Notes: generated from the letters alone by a model not told the origin. A DNA stretch of 10,206 bases from Rickettsiales bacterium (GCA_019749855.1 JAIEPI010000158.1:1-10206); one strand, 5' to 3'. Positions 1 through 6,508 are shown, counted from the first letter of the stretch. Made by a program: numbers and translations.

Positions 1-1475
1 ATTTTCACCGGTAAGCGGTACTGCACCGCCGTGGAAAGCTCCTGCATGTTCATCAGGAAGGATGCCTCGCCCGTCACGCACACCACGGTGCCCTCCGGAT
101 GCGCGACCTGCACGCCAATGGCCGAGGGAAATCCGTAGCCCATGGTGCCAAGCCCGCCAGAGGACATCCAGCGGTAAGGCTTATCGTAAGTGATGAATTG
201 GCAGGCCCACATTTGGTGCTGACCGACATCGGTGGTGATGTAGGTATCACGCGATCGGGTGAGATGATTAAGGCGATCCAACGCGTATTGCGGTTTGATC
301 GTGGCGTCGGGGCCGGCATCCTGTTTGTAGGAAAAGCTTTTGCGTGCACGCCACAAATCAATCTGTTTCCACCAGGCGGTGAGGGCAGGCGCATCGGCTT
401 TTTTGTTGCCTTCTTTCCAAAGATGCAGCATGGCGGTGGCAGCCAGTCCGGCATCACCGACAATCGCAATATCCACCATCACGTTTTTGTTGATGGAGGA
501 CGCATCAATATCGACATGAATTTTGCGCGAATTCGGCGAGAAGCCATCGAGGCGACCGGTCACGCGGTCATCAAAGCGTGCACCAATGCAGATCATCACG
601 TCACATTCCGCCATCGCCATATTGGCTTCGAGTGAACCATGCATTCCCAGCATGCCGAGAAACAATGGGTCAGAACCCGGAAAAGCACCCAACCCCATCA
701 GGGTGGTGGTGCAGGGATAGCCGGTGGCACGTATCAGTTCGCTGAGCGTCGCGCAGGCCTCTAGCCCTGCGTTGATGACGCCGCCGCCGACATAAAAAAT
801 CGGCTTTTTTGCCGTGGCCATCAGCGCGACCGCTTTTTCGATCTGGCTCAGTTCCGGCTCACGCTTTGGTTGATAAGATGGTCGCGAATAGGCTTCCTTG
901 GGGGTGTAGAATCCCTTTTGGTTCATGATGTCTTTGGGAATATCCACCACCACGGGGCCCGGGCGGCCTGTGGTGGCGACATGAAATGCCTCATGCACGA
1001 TGCGGCCCAGATCATCAATCGAGCGCACCAGATAATTATGCTTGGAGCAGGCGCGGGTGATGCCGGTGGTGTCGGCTTCCTGAAATGCATCAGAGCCGAT
1101 CAGGTGTGACGGCACTTGGCCCGTAATCACCACCAGCGGGATGGAATCCATGTAAGCATCCATAATGCCGGTGACCGCATTGGTGGCACCCGGGCCAGAA
1201 GTTACCAGCACCACGCCTGGTTTTCCGGTGGAGCGCGCATAGCCCTCGGCGGCGTGGGTGGCTGCCTGTTCATGGCGCACCAGAAAATGGCGTACGGCGT
1301 TTTGTTTGAACAAGGCATCATAGACCGGCAGGACGGCTCCGCCCGGATAACCAAACATGGTGTCCACCTCATGATCCTGCATGGCACGGATGAGGATTTC
1401 TGCACCGGTGAGCATGTCAGTATCGGGCCTTGGGATAGTCACTTCGGCAAGCATGGTAGAATTGACGGGCGGCAT
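1..1475 (-). CDS. ilvB: Acetolactate synthase large (catalytic) subunit, 3' end beyond the left edge
   Basis: This is the thiamine-diphosphate (TPP) dependent enzyme that condenses pyruvate with pyruvate or 2-oxobutyrate, the first common step of valine, leucine and isoleucine synthesis. About 491 residues are present and the C-terminus is missing. Visible are the N-terminal TPP pyrimidine domain with FGYPGGAVLPVYDAL (about 41-55), the catalytic Glu in VRHEQAATHAAEGYAR (E69), VLVTSGPGATN, the phenylalanine segment QVPSHLIGSDAFQEAD, the middle domain with GGGVI, and RFDDRVTGR. The cofactor-binding region begins with TDVGQHQMWA and VTGEASFLMNMQELSTA. The Mg-binding motif reads GEAS (E470) rather than GDGS. 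The ATG at 1475 is chosen because AGGA lies five bases upstream; internal ATGs at 1454 and 1415 are less well placed. The small-subunit gene would be expected further left. It could equally be called ilvI; the family assignment is secure. Confidence 0.96.
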   Translation of the reverse strand, partial: MPPVNSTMLAEVTIPRPDTDMLTGAEILIRAMQDHEVDTMFGYPGGAVLPVYDALFKQNAVRHFLVRHEQAATHAAEGYARSTGKPGVVLVTSGPGATNAVTGIMDAYMDSIPLVVITGQVPSHLIGSDAFQEADTTGITRACSKHNYLVRSIDDLGRIVHEAFHVATTGRPGPVVVDIPKDIMNQKGFYTPKEAYSRPSYQPKREPELSQIEKAVALMATAKKPIFYVGGGVINAGLEACATLSELIRATGYPCTTTLMGLGAFPGSDPLFLGMLGMHGSLEANMAMAECDVMICIGARFDDRVTGRLDGFSPNSRKIHVDIDASSINKNVMVDIAIVGDAGLAATAMLHLWKEGNKKADAPALTAWWKQIDLWRARKSFSYKQDAGPDATIKPQYALDRLNHLTRSRDTYITTDVGQHQMWACQFITYDKPYRWMSSGGLGTMGYGFPSAIGVQVAHPEGTVVCVTGEASFLMNMQELSTAVQYRLPVK

Positions 1476-1675
1476 ATAGTTCCTGATGAAAAAAAGGCCT
1501 TAAAAACTAATCATCCCATGCCGTAAGGTCAAGAAATACATCTCGCATGGGCTAAGATAACTGAGCACTACTTGTTAGTTTATAAAAGGATATTTTAGTA
1601 ACCTAAGTTACATTGTAATATAACCTTAACATAGATTGGTTACTCTACATTAAGATTAGAACTATAGGTGAAAAT
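1476..1675. promoter_or_regulatory. Divergent AT-rich spacer with inverted repeats upstream of ilvB and the 1676 gene
   Basis: This 200-base gene-free stretch separates two divergent genes, so it must hold promoters for both. Near its centre is GTAAC-CTAA-GTTAC (1598-1611), a 5+5 inverted repeat with a 4-base spacer, and a further GGTTAC lies at 1638-1643, which could be an operator. On the ilvB side CCCATGC (1515-1521) and GCATGGG (1545-1551) form a 7-base-pair arm pair around a 23-base loop. Possible minus-strand -10 boxes are TATAAA at 1584-1579 and TATATT at 1622-1617, but no convincing -35 goes with either. AGGTGA just before 1676 is the ribosome binding site of the plus-strand gene. What binds here is unknown. 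Confidence 0.35.
1507..1548 (-). other. Possible 13-codon leader ORF upstream of ilvB
   Basis: On the ilvB strand an ATG at 1548 opens a 13-codon frame reading MRDVFLDLTAWDD and stopping with TAG at 1507-1509, 31 bases before the ilvB start. It starts inside the 5' arm of the CCCATGC/GCATGGG repeat. ilvBN is known to be controlled by attenuation in Caulobacter, so a leader peptide here would make sense. However, it has only one Val and two Leu codons, no Ile, and no visible ribosome binding site. A chance ORF is at least as likely. Confidence 0.2.
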
Positions 1676-2647
1676 ATGGAGTCTTTCTCTGGTCATTCTA
1701 CCCCTCAGCAACGATTTATTGCTCTAATCCGTAATGAAGGAGCGCTTTTGCAGAGAGCCTCTTCAGGATCAATCCATGAGAGGGAGGTTGCGCTCACGGA
1801 GATCTTGGCGGAGAGGGAGCGAAATCAAGACCTTTTTTTCCCTGCTGCCACTGGAAATCGCGAGGTGATAGATTTTGCGAGAACACGGGTGATTCTTGCA
1901 GCTGAAAGTGGAGTGTTGAATGCATCAATGGCCTTCCCTGTAAATCCACGACCCCATCGCACAGAAATGGTAACGGCAGAAAACCATCCTGAGCTTCATC
2001 GGCAAACGCTAGAGATGAACCGACAGTTAAATGAGCGTCATGGAACCCATTATGCTCCACCTGATGTACTGCTTGTAGATAATAATAATCAAATACCGCT
2101 CTATAGCGAACTCGCGGATATGATTGTTATTTCGCGCCGTACGCTGGAGCAGGGAAATGCTCCAGCGATGATTGCCCATGAACTGGCTGAACGGCAAGGC
2201 CAACTTACCCGAGGCGATATGCGTTTGAATCAGGAATTCAATTTAAGAAGAGATTTAGGCTTGGCCCAACCAACTGGCACCCTTGAACGCCACCGTGTGA
2301 ATGAATGCCGCGAGGATGCCGAAGCCATTGTCTTGGTGGGTCCTGATGCCTATCAGCGCGCCTTTCACAGCGAATTAAGCCCCTTACCTCATAATACTGA
2401 TGAGCTTAATTATATCTCTGACGGTCTACTTAGAGGGAATGCTTCGGAGCATTACCCCGCGATCCTCGATCGCCTCCGAATGGTTGCAACCTTCAGAGAT
2501 AATCCTGAGCTTCTGGCGCGTTTTAGAAATAATCCACAAGCCATTCAGCTTGATGGTTCCTGCAACATCACTGAGGTGGAAGCGCGTGGCGCTGGCACGG
2601 CCAGAGCCCCTCAGCAGGTAGGTAATGACCCTGCTCAGGCGCGATAA
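1676..2647 (+). CDS. Unrecognised protein with degenerate M48-like metallopeptidase layout (HELAE)
   Basis: A 323-residue protein of no family I can name. Its middle resembles the core of M48-type zincins: a short strand PPDVLLVDNNNQIPLYSELAD (about 128-148), another strand MIVISRRTLEQG (149-160), then the helix APAMIAHELAERQG (162-175). There the expected HExxH reads H168-E169-L-A-E172, so the second zinc histidine is replaced by Glu. Downstream, NECREDAEAIVLVG (209-222) lies where M48 enzymes carry the E-x-x-A-D third-ligand motif. There is no signal peptide or membrane segment, so it is probably cytosolic or exported by a route not visible here. The N-terminal 120 residues are charged and helical; the tail after residue 300 is rich in Ala, Arg and Gln. 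The ATG at 1676 has AGGTGA five to six bases upstream. The gene stands alone on its strand. A non-zinc pseudo-peptidase is possible; the function is unknown. Confidence 0.72.
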   Translation: MESFSGHSTPQQRFIALIRNEGALLQRASSGSIHEREVALTEILAERERNQDLFFPAATGNREVIDFARTRVILAAESGVLNASMAFPVNPRPHRTEMVTAENHPELHRQTLEMNRQLNERHGTHYAPPDVLLVDNNNQIPLYSELADMIVISRRTLEQGNAPAMIAHELAERQGQLTRGDMRLNQEFNLRRDLGLAQPTGTLERHRVNECREDAEAIVLVGPDAYQRAFHSELSPLPHNTDELNYISDGLLRGNASEHYPAILDRLRMVATFRDNPELLARFRNNPQAIQLDGSCNITEVEARGAGTARAPQQVGNDPAQAR

Positions 2648-2765
2648 TTGATCATGAATTTGGCAGTTGAAAGAAGCAAGCCAAGCTAGGGGGATGTCTG
2701 GGCAGATTCAACGATTGCCCTTCATCATATGGCACGAAATTTAGGGGAGATAGGAGCTAACGCTT
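2648..2765. other. Convergent intergenic spacer with a weak hairpin
   Basis: The spacer lies between two convergent genes. GGGCA (2700-2704) and TGCCC (2716-2720) can form a 5-base-pair stem with an 11-base loop. No T-run follows on either strand, so a terminator role is only a guess. Nothing else is seen. Confidence 0.25.
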
Positions 2766-3146
2766 TTACGCGACTCCGGGTCCGCCTGCACCCTTAGAAG
2801 CTTTCATCGCTTTTTTGGCCGCCGCTTCCATTTCATTGAATGCTTCGCGTAGAACCAACTGTTCATCACGGGATGCGTATTCTTTGCTGCCTCTTAGTGA
2901 CTCTTCATTACTACGTCTTAATTCGGCTAATGTTTCGGGAATTCTACTTTCGGGCGCGTCTGTGGTTTGGGGGACACAAAAATTGTTAAATTTTGCCTCT
3001 TGCCCACCGATCAAATCGTTTTTAGAATAATCTGATAGAGTTGTCCTGAGTACAGTCTCACGAAAAGCGTCACAGGCGGCATTCCAGGCTGCGACGGTTA
3101 ATGGTTGATCGTCACTTACTGCTTCCGCCCATATTTTACCAACCAT
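2766..3146 (-). CDS. Hypothetical protein, 126 aa, helical C-terminal half
   Basis: I do not recognise this protein. It has no signal peptide or membrane segment. The first 60 residues contain two Trp (W6, W21) and two Cys (C25, C57). From about residue 70 to 117 the chain is strongly charged and Ala/Glu/Arg-rich (PETLAELRRSNEESLRGSKE, then EAFNEMEAAAKKAMKASKG), consistent with a long helix or coiled coil, ending in a flexible GAGGPGVA tail. That the gene is real is supported mainly by the ribosome binding site: GAGGAGA lies seven bases before the ATG at 3146. It is preceded on the same strand by the DUF378 gene but separated from it by a terminator at 3223-3251, so it needs its own promoter in the AT-rich stretch 3147-3222. 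Confidence 0.7.
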   Translation of the reverse strand: MVGKIWAEAVSDDQPLTVAAWNAACDAFRETVLRTTLSDYSKNDLIGGQEAKFNNFCVPQTTDAPESRIPETLAELRRSNEESLRGSKEYASRDEQLVLREAFNEMEAAAKKAMKASKGAGGPGVA

Positions 3147-3222
3147 GAATCATCTCCTCTGTTTTTTTAAAATATACGTCATTAAATCACTTAAAGTATG
3201 AAGATTTGATGAATATATTAAC

Positions 3223-3251
3223 AAAAACCTCTGCCCGTTTCCGAGCAGAGG
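3223..3251 (-). terminator. Rho-independent terminator of the DUF378 gene
   Basis: On the minus strand CCTCTGC (3251-3245) pairs with GCAGAGG (3234-3228) in a perfect 7-base-pair stem with a 10-base loop, followed at once by TTTTT and an AT-rich run. It begins 33 bases after the stop of the 3284-3481 gene, the expected position for its terminator. Confidence 0.88.
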
Positions 3252-3283
3252 CGCGATGAGCTCTAGCCGTGTGATGAGGCGCG

Positions 3284-3481
3284 TTATTGTGCGTTCAGGT
3301 GCGATTTGAGAATCGGGAACACATAATACACGGTCGACAACCCGATCACGAGGTTGAGGACGGTCATATGCACACCCACACCAAGCACGCTGCCGAGGAC
3401 ATTGACGCCAATGGCAGAGAGTATGGCATGAATACCGCCAACCACTACCAGCAACAACGCGATGAGATGAAACAGTTTCAT
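3284..3481 (-). CDS. Small DUF378-type inner membrane protein, 65 aa
   Basis: The protein resembles the DUF378 family of short bacterial membrane proteins of unknown function. It has two hydrophobic segments, about residues 5-24 (the HLIALLLVVVGGIHAIL stretch, with the GG and the small-residue turn characteristic of the family) and about 39-57 (MTVLNLVIGLSTVYYVFPI), with a short lysine- and histidine-containing tail. The length matches the family, which usually has 60-80 residues. The ATG at 3481 is the only possible start, because an in-frame stop lies four codons upstream. AGGAG occurs 12 bases before it, a rather long spacing. A 7-base-pair inverted repeat sits directly upstream (3502-3521) and a strong terminator follows, so it is probably a single-gene transcript. 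Confidence 0.82.
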   Translation of the reverse strand: MKLFHLIALLLVVVGGIHAILSAIGVNVLGSVLGVGVHMTVLNLVIGLSTVYYVFPILKSHLNAQ

Positions 3482-3501
3482 AGTATGACTTCACTCCTAA
3501 T

Positions 3502-3521
3502 TGTGAACCTGATTGTTCACA
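3502..3521. repeat. Inverted repeat TGTGAAC-6-GTTCACA upstream of the DUF378 gene
   Basis: Perfect 7-base arms (3502-3508 and 3515-3521) with a 6-base spacer. It lies just 5' of the DUF378 ribosome binding site and downstream of the likely -10 box, so it would be within the 5' leader. It could be an operator or an mRNA hairpin that affects translation. Confidence 0.55.
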
Positions 3522-3567
3522 GCTTCTTTATACCATAAATCATCGAGTATTACTTAATAAATCGTCG

Positions 3568-3598
3568 CTGCATTGCAATATAGATTGCTGCAATGCAG
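3568..3598. repeat. Perfect 10-bp inverted repeat, first of two abutting hairpins
   Basis: CTGCATTGCA (3568-3577) and TGCAATGCAG (3589-3598) are perfect complements around an 11-base loop. The next inverted repeat starts at the following base. Confidence 0.7.
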
Positions 3599-3627
3599 TA
3601 TAGATAGTGTATTAACCTCTATCTATA
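3599..3627. repeat. Perfect 9-bp inverted repeat, second of two abutting hairpins
   Basis: TATAGATAG (3599-3607) and CTATCTATA (3619-3627) are perfect complements, again with an 11-base loop. The left arm also belongs to a 20-base-spaced direct repeat: 3572-3587 and 3592-3607 match at 13 of 16 positions, including TATAGAT in both. Confidence 0.65.
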
Positions 3628-3786
3628 GTATTGATTTTGGGTGGCACCGCTGCTGCTTGAGCAAATCGCAATCCTACGGTAGAGATTTTCCCTCGATAAG
3701 CGCAGAAACTCTGGCCTATTCCACAGGCAATCTGGGGAAAAAATAGGGGGTTAAGTATCAGAGGAGAGCATTTGGCAGGGAAGAAT

Positions 3787-4554
3787 TTACTTCTTCAAGC
3801 GGCTCCAGATACGCTTTTTCGCGAAATACAACAGCACTGTCAGGATAGAGAGGAAGATCATGACCTTAATGCCCATTTTCTTGCGTGCTTCCATTTCCGG
3901 TTCTGCGGCCCATTGCAGGAAGCTGGTGACATCGCGTGCCATCTGATCAATCGAGGCCTCGGTTTTGTCGCTATATTGCACCTGACCCGCACTGCCGATA
4001 GGCTGTGGCATGGCAATCGCCCCACCCGGGAAATACGGATTATAGTATTTACCCTCAGGCAGTACAAAGTCTGCGGGGGCATCTTCATAGCCTGTCAGCA
4101 AGGCATGGAGGTAGTTGGCACCGTCATGCCGCGCTTTGGTAATCAGGCTCAAATCCGGCGGGTAGGCGCCACCATTGGCAGCGCGTGCCGCCTGTTCATT
4201 GGGGTAGGGGGATGGAAAATGATCCGATGGCAGACCCGGGCGCTCATACATTTCGCCGTCCGCATCAGGGCCGTCTTTGACGGTGTATTCTGAAGCCAGT
4301 TTTTTGACTTCCGCTTCGGAGAAACCGAGTTCGGTCAAGCTACGCATCGCTACACGATGGACGCCGTGGCAGGCTGAGCAGACTTCGCGAAACACTTGCA
4401 GGCCACGCTGTGCCGAGGCTTTATCCACCTTGCCGAAAATGCCTTCAAATTCCCAGGCGATGGCTTTGGGGTGCTTGACGCCTGTTTCCGCATGCGCTGC
4501 GCACACAAAAGCCGAGGAGAGTAGCAAGCAGGCTGCAATAGTATTCAAGCGCAT
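3787..4554 (-). CDS. petC: Cytochrome c1 of the bc1 complex
   Basis: This is the membrane-anchored c-type cytochrome that takes electrons from the Rieske protein and passes them to soluble cytochrome c on the periplasmic side. The 255-residue protein has a signal peptide (MRLNTIAACLLLSSAFVCAAHA, likely cut after residue 22), a haem-attachment motif CSACH (C59, C62, H63) and an axial Met in GGAIAMPQPI (M182). A C-terminal membrane anchor follows (about 227-246), then a basic tail ending RIWSRLKK. The start is placed at the ATG at 4554 because AAGAGGAA lies about seven bases upstream and the signal peptide then begins cleanly. In-frame ATGs at 4575 and 4638 would overlap petB and have no such site. 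It is the third gene of petABC, 13 bases after petB, and not fused to it as in the Bradyrhizobium fbcH gene. Confidence 0.95.
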   Translation of the reverse strand: MRLNTIAACLLLSSAFVCAAHAETGVKHPKAIAWEFEGIFGKVDKASAQRGLQVFREVCSACHGVHRVAMRSLTELGFSEAEVKKLASEYTVKDGPDADGEMYERPGLPSDHFPSPYPNEQAARAANGGAYPPDLSLITKARHDGANYLHALLTGYEDAPADFVLPEGKYYNPYFPGGAIAMPQPIGSAGQVQYSDKTEASIDQMARDVTSFLQWAAEPEMEARKKMGIKVMIFLSILTVLLYFAKKRIWSRLKK

Positions 4555-4567
4555 CGCAAAATTCCTC

Positions 4568-5800
4568 TTACGCATATTGTTTGCCGCCCGCCAGCACGGA
4601 TTCACCGATACTGCGTGGTAAGGGCAGTGGCTTTTCAACTTTGCTAAGCCACGGCTGGATAATCAGAAAATAACTGAAGTAGTACACGGTGAGTACACGT
4701 GAGCCGATCACGTACCAGCCCTCTGCCGGTTTACCGCCCAGATAGCCTAGCGCAATGCAGCAGAGCATGAATAGATAGTAGAACCATTTGAACATCGGGC
4801 GGAAATGCCCACTGCGTACCTTCGAGCTGTCCAGCCAAGGCAGCGCAAACAGGATCATGATGGAGCCGAACATGGCCAGCACGCCGCCTAATTTGTCAGG
4901 AATGGCGCGCAGAATGGCATAGAACGGCAGGAAATACCATTCGGGCACAATGTGTGCGGGGGTCACCATAGCGTTAGCAGGAATATAATTGTCAGTATGG
5001 CCAAGATAATCCGGTGCAAAGAACACAAAGCTGGCGAAGATGAGGAAGAACACGCCAAAACCAAAGAAGTCTTTGATGGTGTAATACGGGTGGAAAGGTA
5101 TTTTATCCTGCGGACCTTTCGCATCGATCCCCAGCGGATTATTGGAGCCATGCGTATGCAGCGCCCATAAATGCATGAAGACTACGCCAACCAGTAGAAT
5201 CGGCAGCAGATAATGCAATGAGAAGAAGCGGTTCAGCGTGGCGTTATCCACGGAGAAGCCACCCCATAACCACGTAACAATCGAGTCGCCAATCAGAGGG
5301 AAGGCTGAAAATAAATTGGTAATGACGGTGGCGCCCCAATAGCTCATTTGTCCCCAAGGCAACACATAACCGATGAAGGCCGATCCCATCATCATGAGCA
5401 AAATAATAATGCCGAGAAACCAGAGAACTTCACGCGGTGATTTATAGGAGCCATAGAAAAGACCACGGAAAATATGAATGTAGGTGACAAGGAAAAACAT
5501 CGATGCGCCATTCGCGTGCAGGTAACGCATCAACCAGCCGTAATTGACATCGCGCATGATGCGCTCAACGGAATCAAACGCATAATCGATATGCGCGGTG
5601 TAATTCATCGCTAAAAACACGCCGGTAAGAATTTGGATGACCAGACAGATGCCCGCGAGCGAGCCAAAGTTCCACCAATATGATAGGTTACGCGGAGTGG
5701 GATAATCCACCAGCGAATGCTGGGCAAAGGTAAAGATCGGCAGGCGATAATCGATCCAGCCGATCACCCCTTCTTTAGCAGTGGACTCATGCGTTGCCAT
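4568..5800 (-). CDS. petB: Cytochrome b of the bc1 complex
   Basis: This is the integral membrane core of ubiquinol:cytochrome c oxidoreductase, holding two b haems and both quinone sites. At 410 residues it has the usual length for alphaproteobacteria, with about eight hydrophobic helices. The four haem ligands are visible in two pairs 14 residues apart: H95 and H109 (in RYLHANGASMFFLVTYIHIFRG, split over helix B) and H196 and H210 (in SLHYLL and FMHLWALHTHG). The Qo-site motif is PEWY (286-289), and the second-helix signature GYVLPWGQMSYWG (144-156) is intact. The ATG at 5800 comes five bases after the petA stop and has no clear ribosome binding site, so translation is probably coupled to petA. 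petC follows 13 bases downstream. Confidence 0.97.
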   Translation of the reverse strand: MATHESTAKEGVIGWIDYRLPIFTFAQHSLVDYPTPRNLSYWWNFGSLAGICLVIQILTGVFLAMNYTAHIDYAFDSVERIMRDVNYGWLMRYLHANGASMFFLVTYIHIFRGLFYGSYKSPREVLWFLGIIILLMMMGSAFIGYVLPWGQMSYWGATVITNLFSAFPLIGDSIVTWLWGGFSVDNATLNRFFSLHYLLPILLVGVVFMHLWALHTHGSNNPLGIDAKGPQDKIPFHPYYTIKDFFGFGVFFLIFASFVFFAPDYLGHTDNYIPANAMVTPAHIVPEWYFLPFYAILRAIPDKLGGVLAMFGSIMILFALPWLDSSKVRSGHFRPMFKWFYYLFMLCCIALGYLGGKPAEGWYVIGSRVLTVYYFSYFLIIQPWLSKVEKPLPLPRSIGESVLAGGKQYA

Positions 5801-5805
5801 AAAAA

Positions 5806-6360
5806 TCAGCCAATTTTAATGCGGTTATCGGAAAGAAATGCGTAAGGCGGTACGGCCAGATTTTGGGGGGCCGGACCTTTGCGAATGCGACCTGAGGTAT
5901 CGTAATGCGAGCCATGGCAAGGGCAGAACCAGCCGTGATAATCGCCACTACGGTTACCGAGTGGCACACAACCCAAATGCGTGCAGACGCCCACCATCAC
6001 CAGCCATTGTTCTTTTCCCTCTTTTACCCGCGCAGCGTCTGGTTGCGGATCGGGCAACTCATCCATTTTAACGGATTGCGCTTCTTTGATTTCTTCTGCC
6101 GTGCGATGGCGAATAAATACGGGCTTGCCACGCCACTTAATCGTAATCGCCTGACCTTCAGCAATCGGTGAGAGATCCAGCTCCGTGGAAGAGAGCGCCA
6201 GGGTATCCGCGGCAGGATTCATGCTGGATATCAAGGGCCACACCACGGCCGCACCACCAATCGCCGCCATGGCCTGTGCGGTTAAAACGATGAAATCGCG
6301 GCGCGTTGCAGTGGTTTCAGTCGCAGTTGAATTCTCAGCGTGTGAATCAGAGTGTGCCAT
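5806..6360 (-). CDS. petA: Rieske iron-sulfur subunit of the bc1 complex
   Basis: This protein carries the [2Fe-2S] cluster that oxidises quinol at the Qo site and reduces cytochrome c1. In the 184-residue protein the N-terminal TRRDFIVLTAQAMAAIGG (19-36) is a twin-arginine-type signal that stays as the membrane anchor. The cluster-binding boxes are CTHLGC (C126, H128, C131) and CPCHGSHYD (C146, C148, H149); C126, H128, C146 and H149 bind the cluster, and C131 and C148 form the family disulfide. The typical GPAPQNL follows. The start is the ATG at 6360. An in-frame TTG at 6369 lies upstream of the transcription start predicted from the promoter at 6371-6400, so it is unlikely to be used. No ribosome binding site is visible, in keeping with a very short leader. 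It is the first gene of petABC. Confidence 0.95.
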   Translation of the reverse strand: MAHSDSHAENSTATETTATRRDFIVLTAQAMAAIGGAAVVWPLISSMNPAADTLALSSTELDLSPIAEGQAITIKWRGKPVFIRHRTAEEIKEAQSVKMDELPDPQPDAARVKEGKEQWLVMVGVCTHLGCVPLGNRSGDYHGWFCPCHGSHYDTSGRIRKGPAPQNLAVPPYAFLSDNRIKIG

Positions 6361-6370
6361 AGATGCCAAT

Positions 6371-6400
6371 ATTATATAAGGAATATCTTATGTAGTGCAA
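6371..6400 (-). promoter_or_regulatory. Promoter of the petABC operon, predicting a near-leaderless mRNA
   Basis: On the minus strand a consensus -10 box TATAAT (6376-6371) lies 18 bases from a -35 box TTGCAC (6400-6395). A start about seven bases beyond the -10 would fall near 6364, only a few bases before the petA ATG at 6360. An inverted repeat, ATAAG (6376-6380) and CTTAT (6387-6391), overlaps the -10 edge and spacer and could be a repressor site. The box positions are read directly; the start site is inferred. Confidence 0.6.
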
Positions 6401-6451
6401 GGTATGATTGCGTACACATACGAAACCTCTTTCCTCAATGCAAGCAGGATT

Positions 6452-6508
6452 GCGCCACATTTGGCGCTGTCATTCGCTTCATTGACATCTGTGGCGCGAA
6501 ATACGCGC
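6452..6508. repeat. Overlapping, mutually exclusive hairpins between tadA and petA
   Basis: GCGCCACA (6452-6459) is a perfect complement of TGTGGCGC (6490-6497), enclosing a smaller pair TGTCA/TGACA (6468-6472, 6483-6487). The first arm can instead pair locally, GCGCC (6452-6456) with GGCGC (6463-6467). The last arm can pair with the other side, GCGCG (6494-6498) with CGCGC (6504-6508), right at the tadA stop. In a tadA transcript these folds compete. No T-run follows, so this is not a standard intrinsic terminator. Confidence 0.5.

Larger units (their letters stand above)
3482..3786. promoter_or_regulatory. 305-base gene-free region with several inverted repeats between petC and the DUF378 gene
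   Basis: No credible gene lies here. The right part (about 3628-3786) follows the petC stop on the minus strand and contains only short self-complementary stretches, with no T-tailed hairpin. The left part carries three inverted repeats (3502-3521, 3568-3598, 3599-3627), annotated separately. On the minus strand TATAAA at 3532-3527 is a plausible -10 box for the DUF378 gene, about 50 bases from its start, but the -35 is poor. A small RNA on either strand cannot be excluded from sequence alone. Confidence 0.45.

Noticed and set aside
99..635. 178-codon open frame on the plus strand
   Set aside because: Antisense shadow of ilvB, whose protein match is continuous across the region.
1116..1526. 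136-codon plus-strand frame opposite the ilvB N-terminus
   Set aside because: Antisense to the conserved TPP domain of IlvB; composition is typical of a shadow frame.
1504..1532. TTGACC as a -35 box for ilvB
   Set aside because: The hexamer 17 bases downstream is TAGTTT, a poor -10, and neighbouring spacings are no better.
3150..3494. 114-codon minus-strand frame overlapping the DUF378 gene
   Set aside because: It crosses a strong terminator and would overlap the better-supported 65-aa membrane protein.
3628..3770. Possible 6S RNA or other structured RNA downstream of petC
   Set aside because: Only short self-complementary pieces are present; I could not build the long bubble-and-stem fold expected of 6S RNA.
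4555..4638. Upstream ATGs at 4575 and 4638 as petC starts
   Set aside because: They put a long extension before the signal peptide and overlap petB; AAGAGGAA is correctly spaced only for the ATG at 4554.
6361..6369. TTG at 6369 as the petA start
   Set aside because: It lies upstream of the transcription start predicted from the TATAAT at 6371-6376, and the ATG at 6360 gives a normal Rieske N-terminus.
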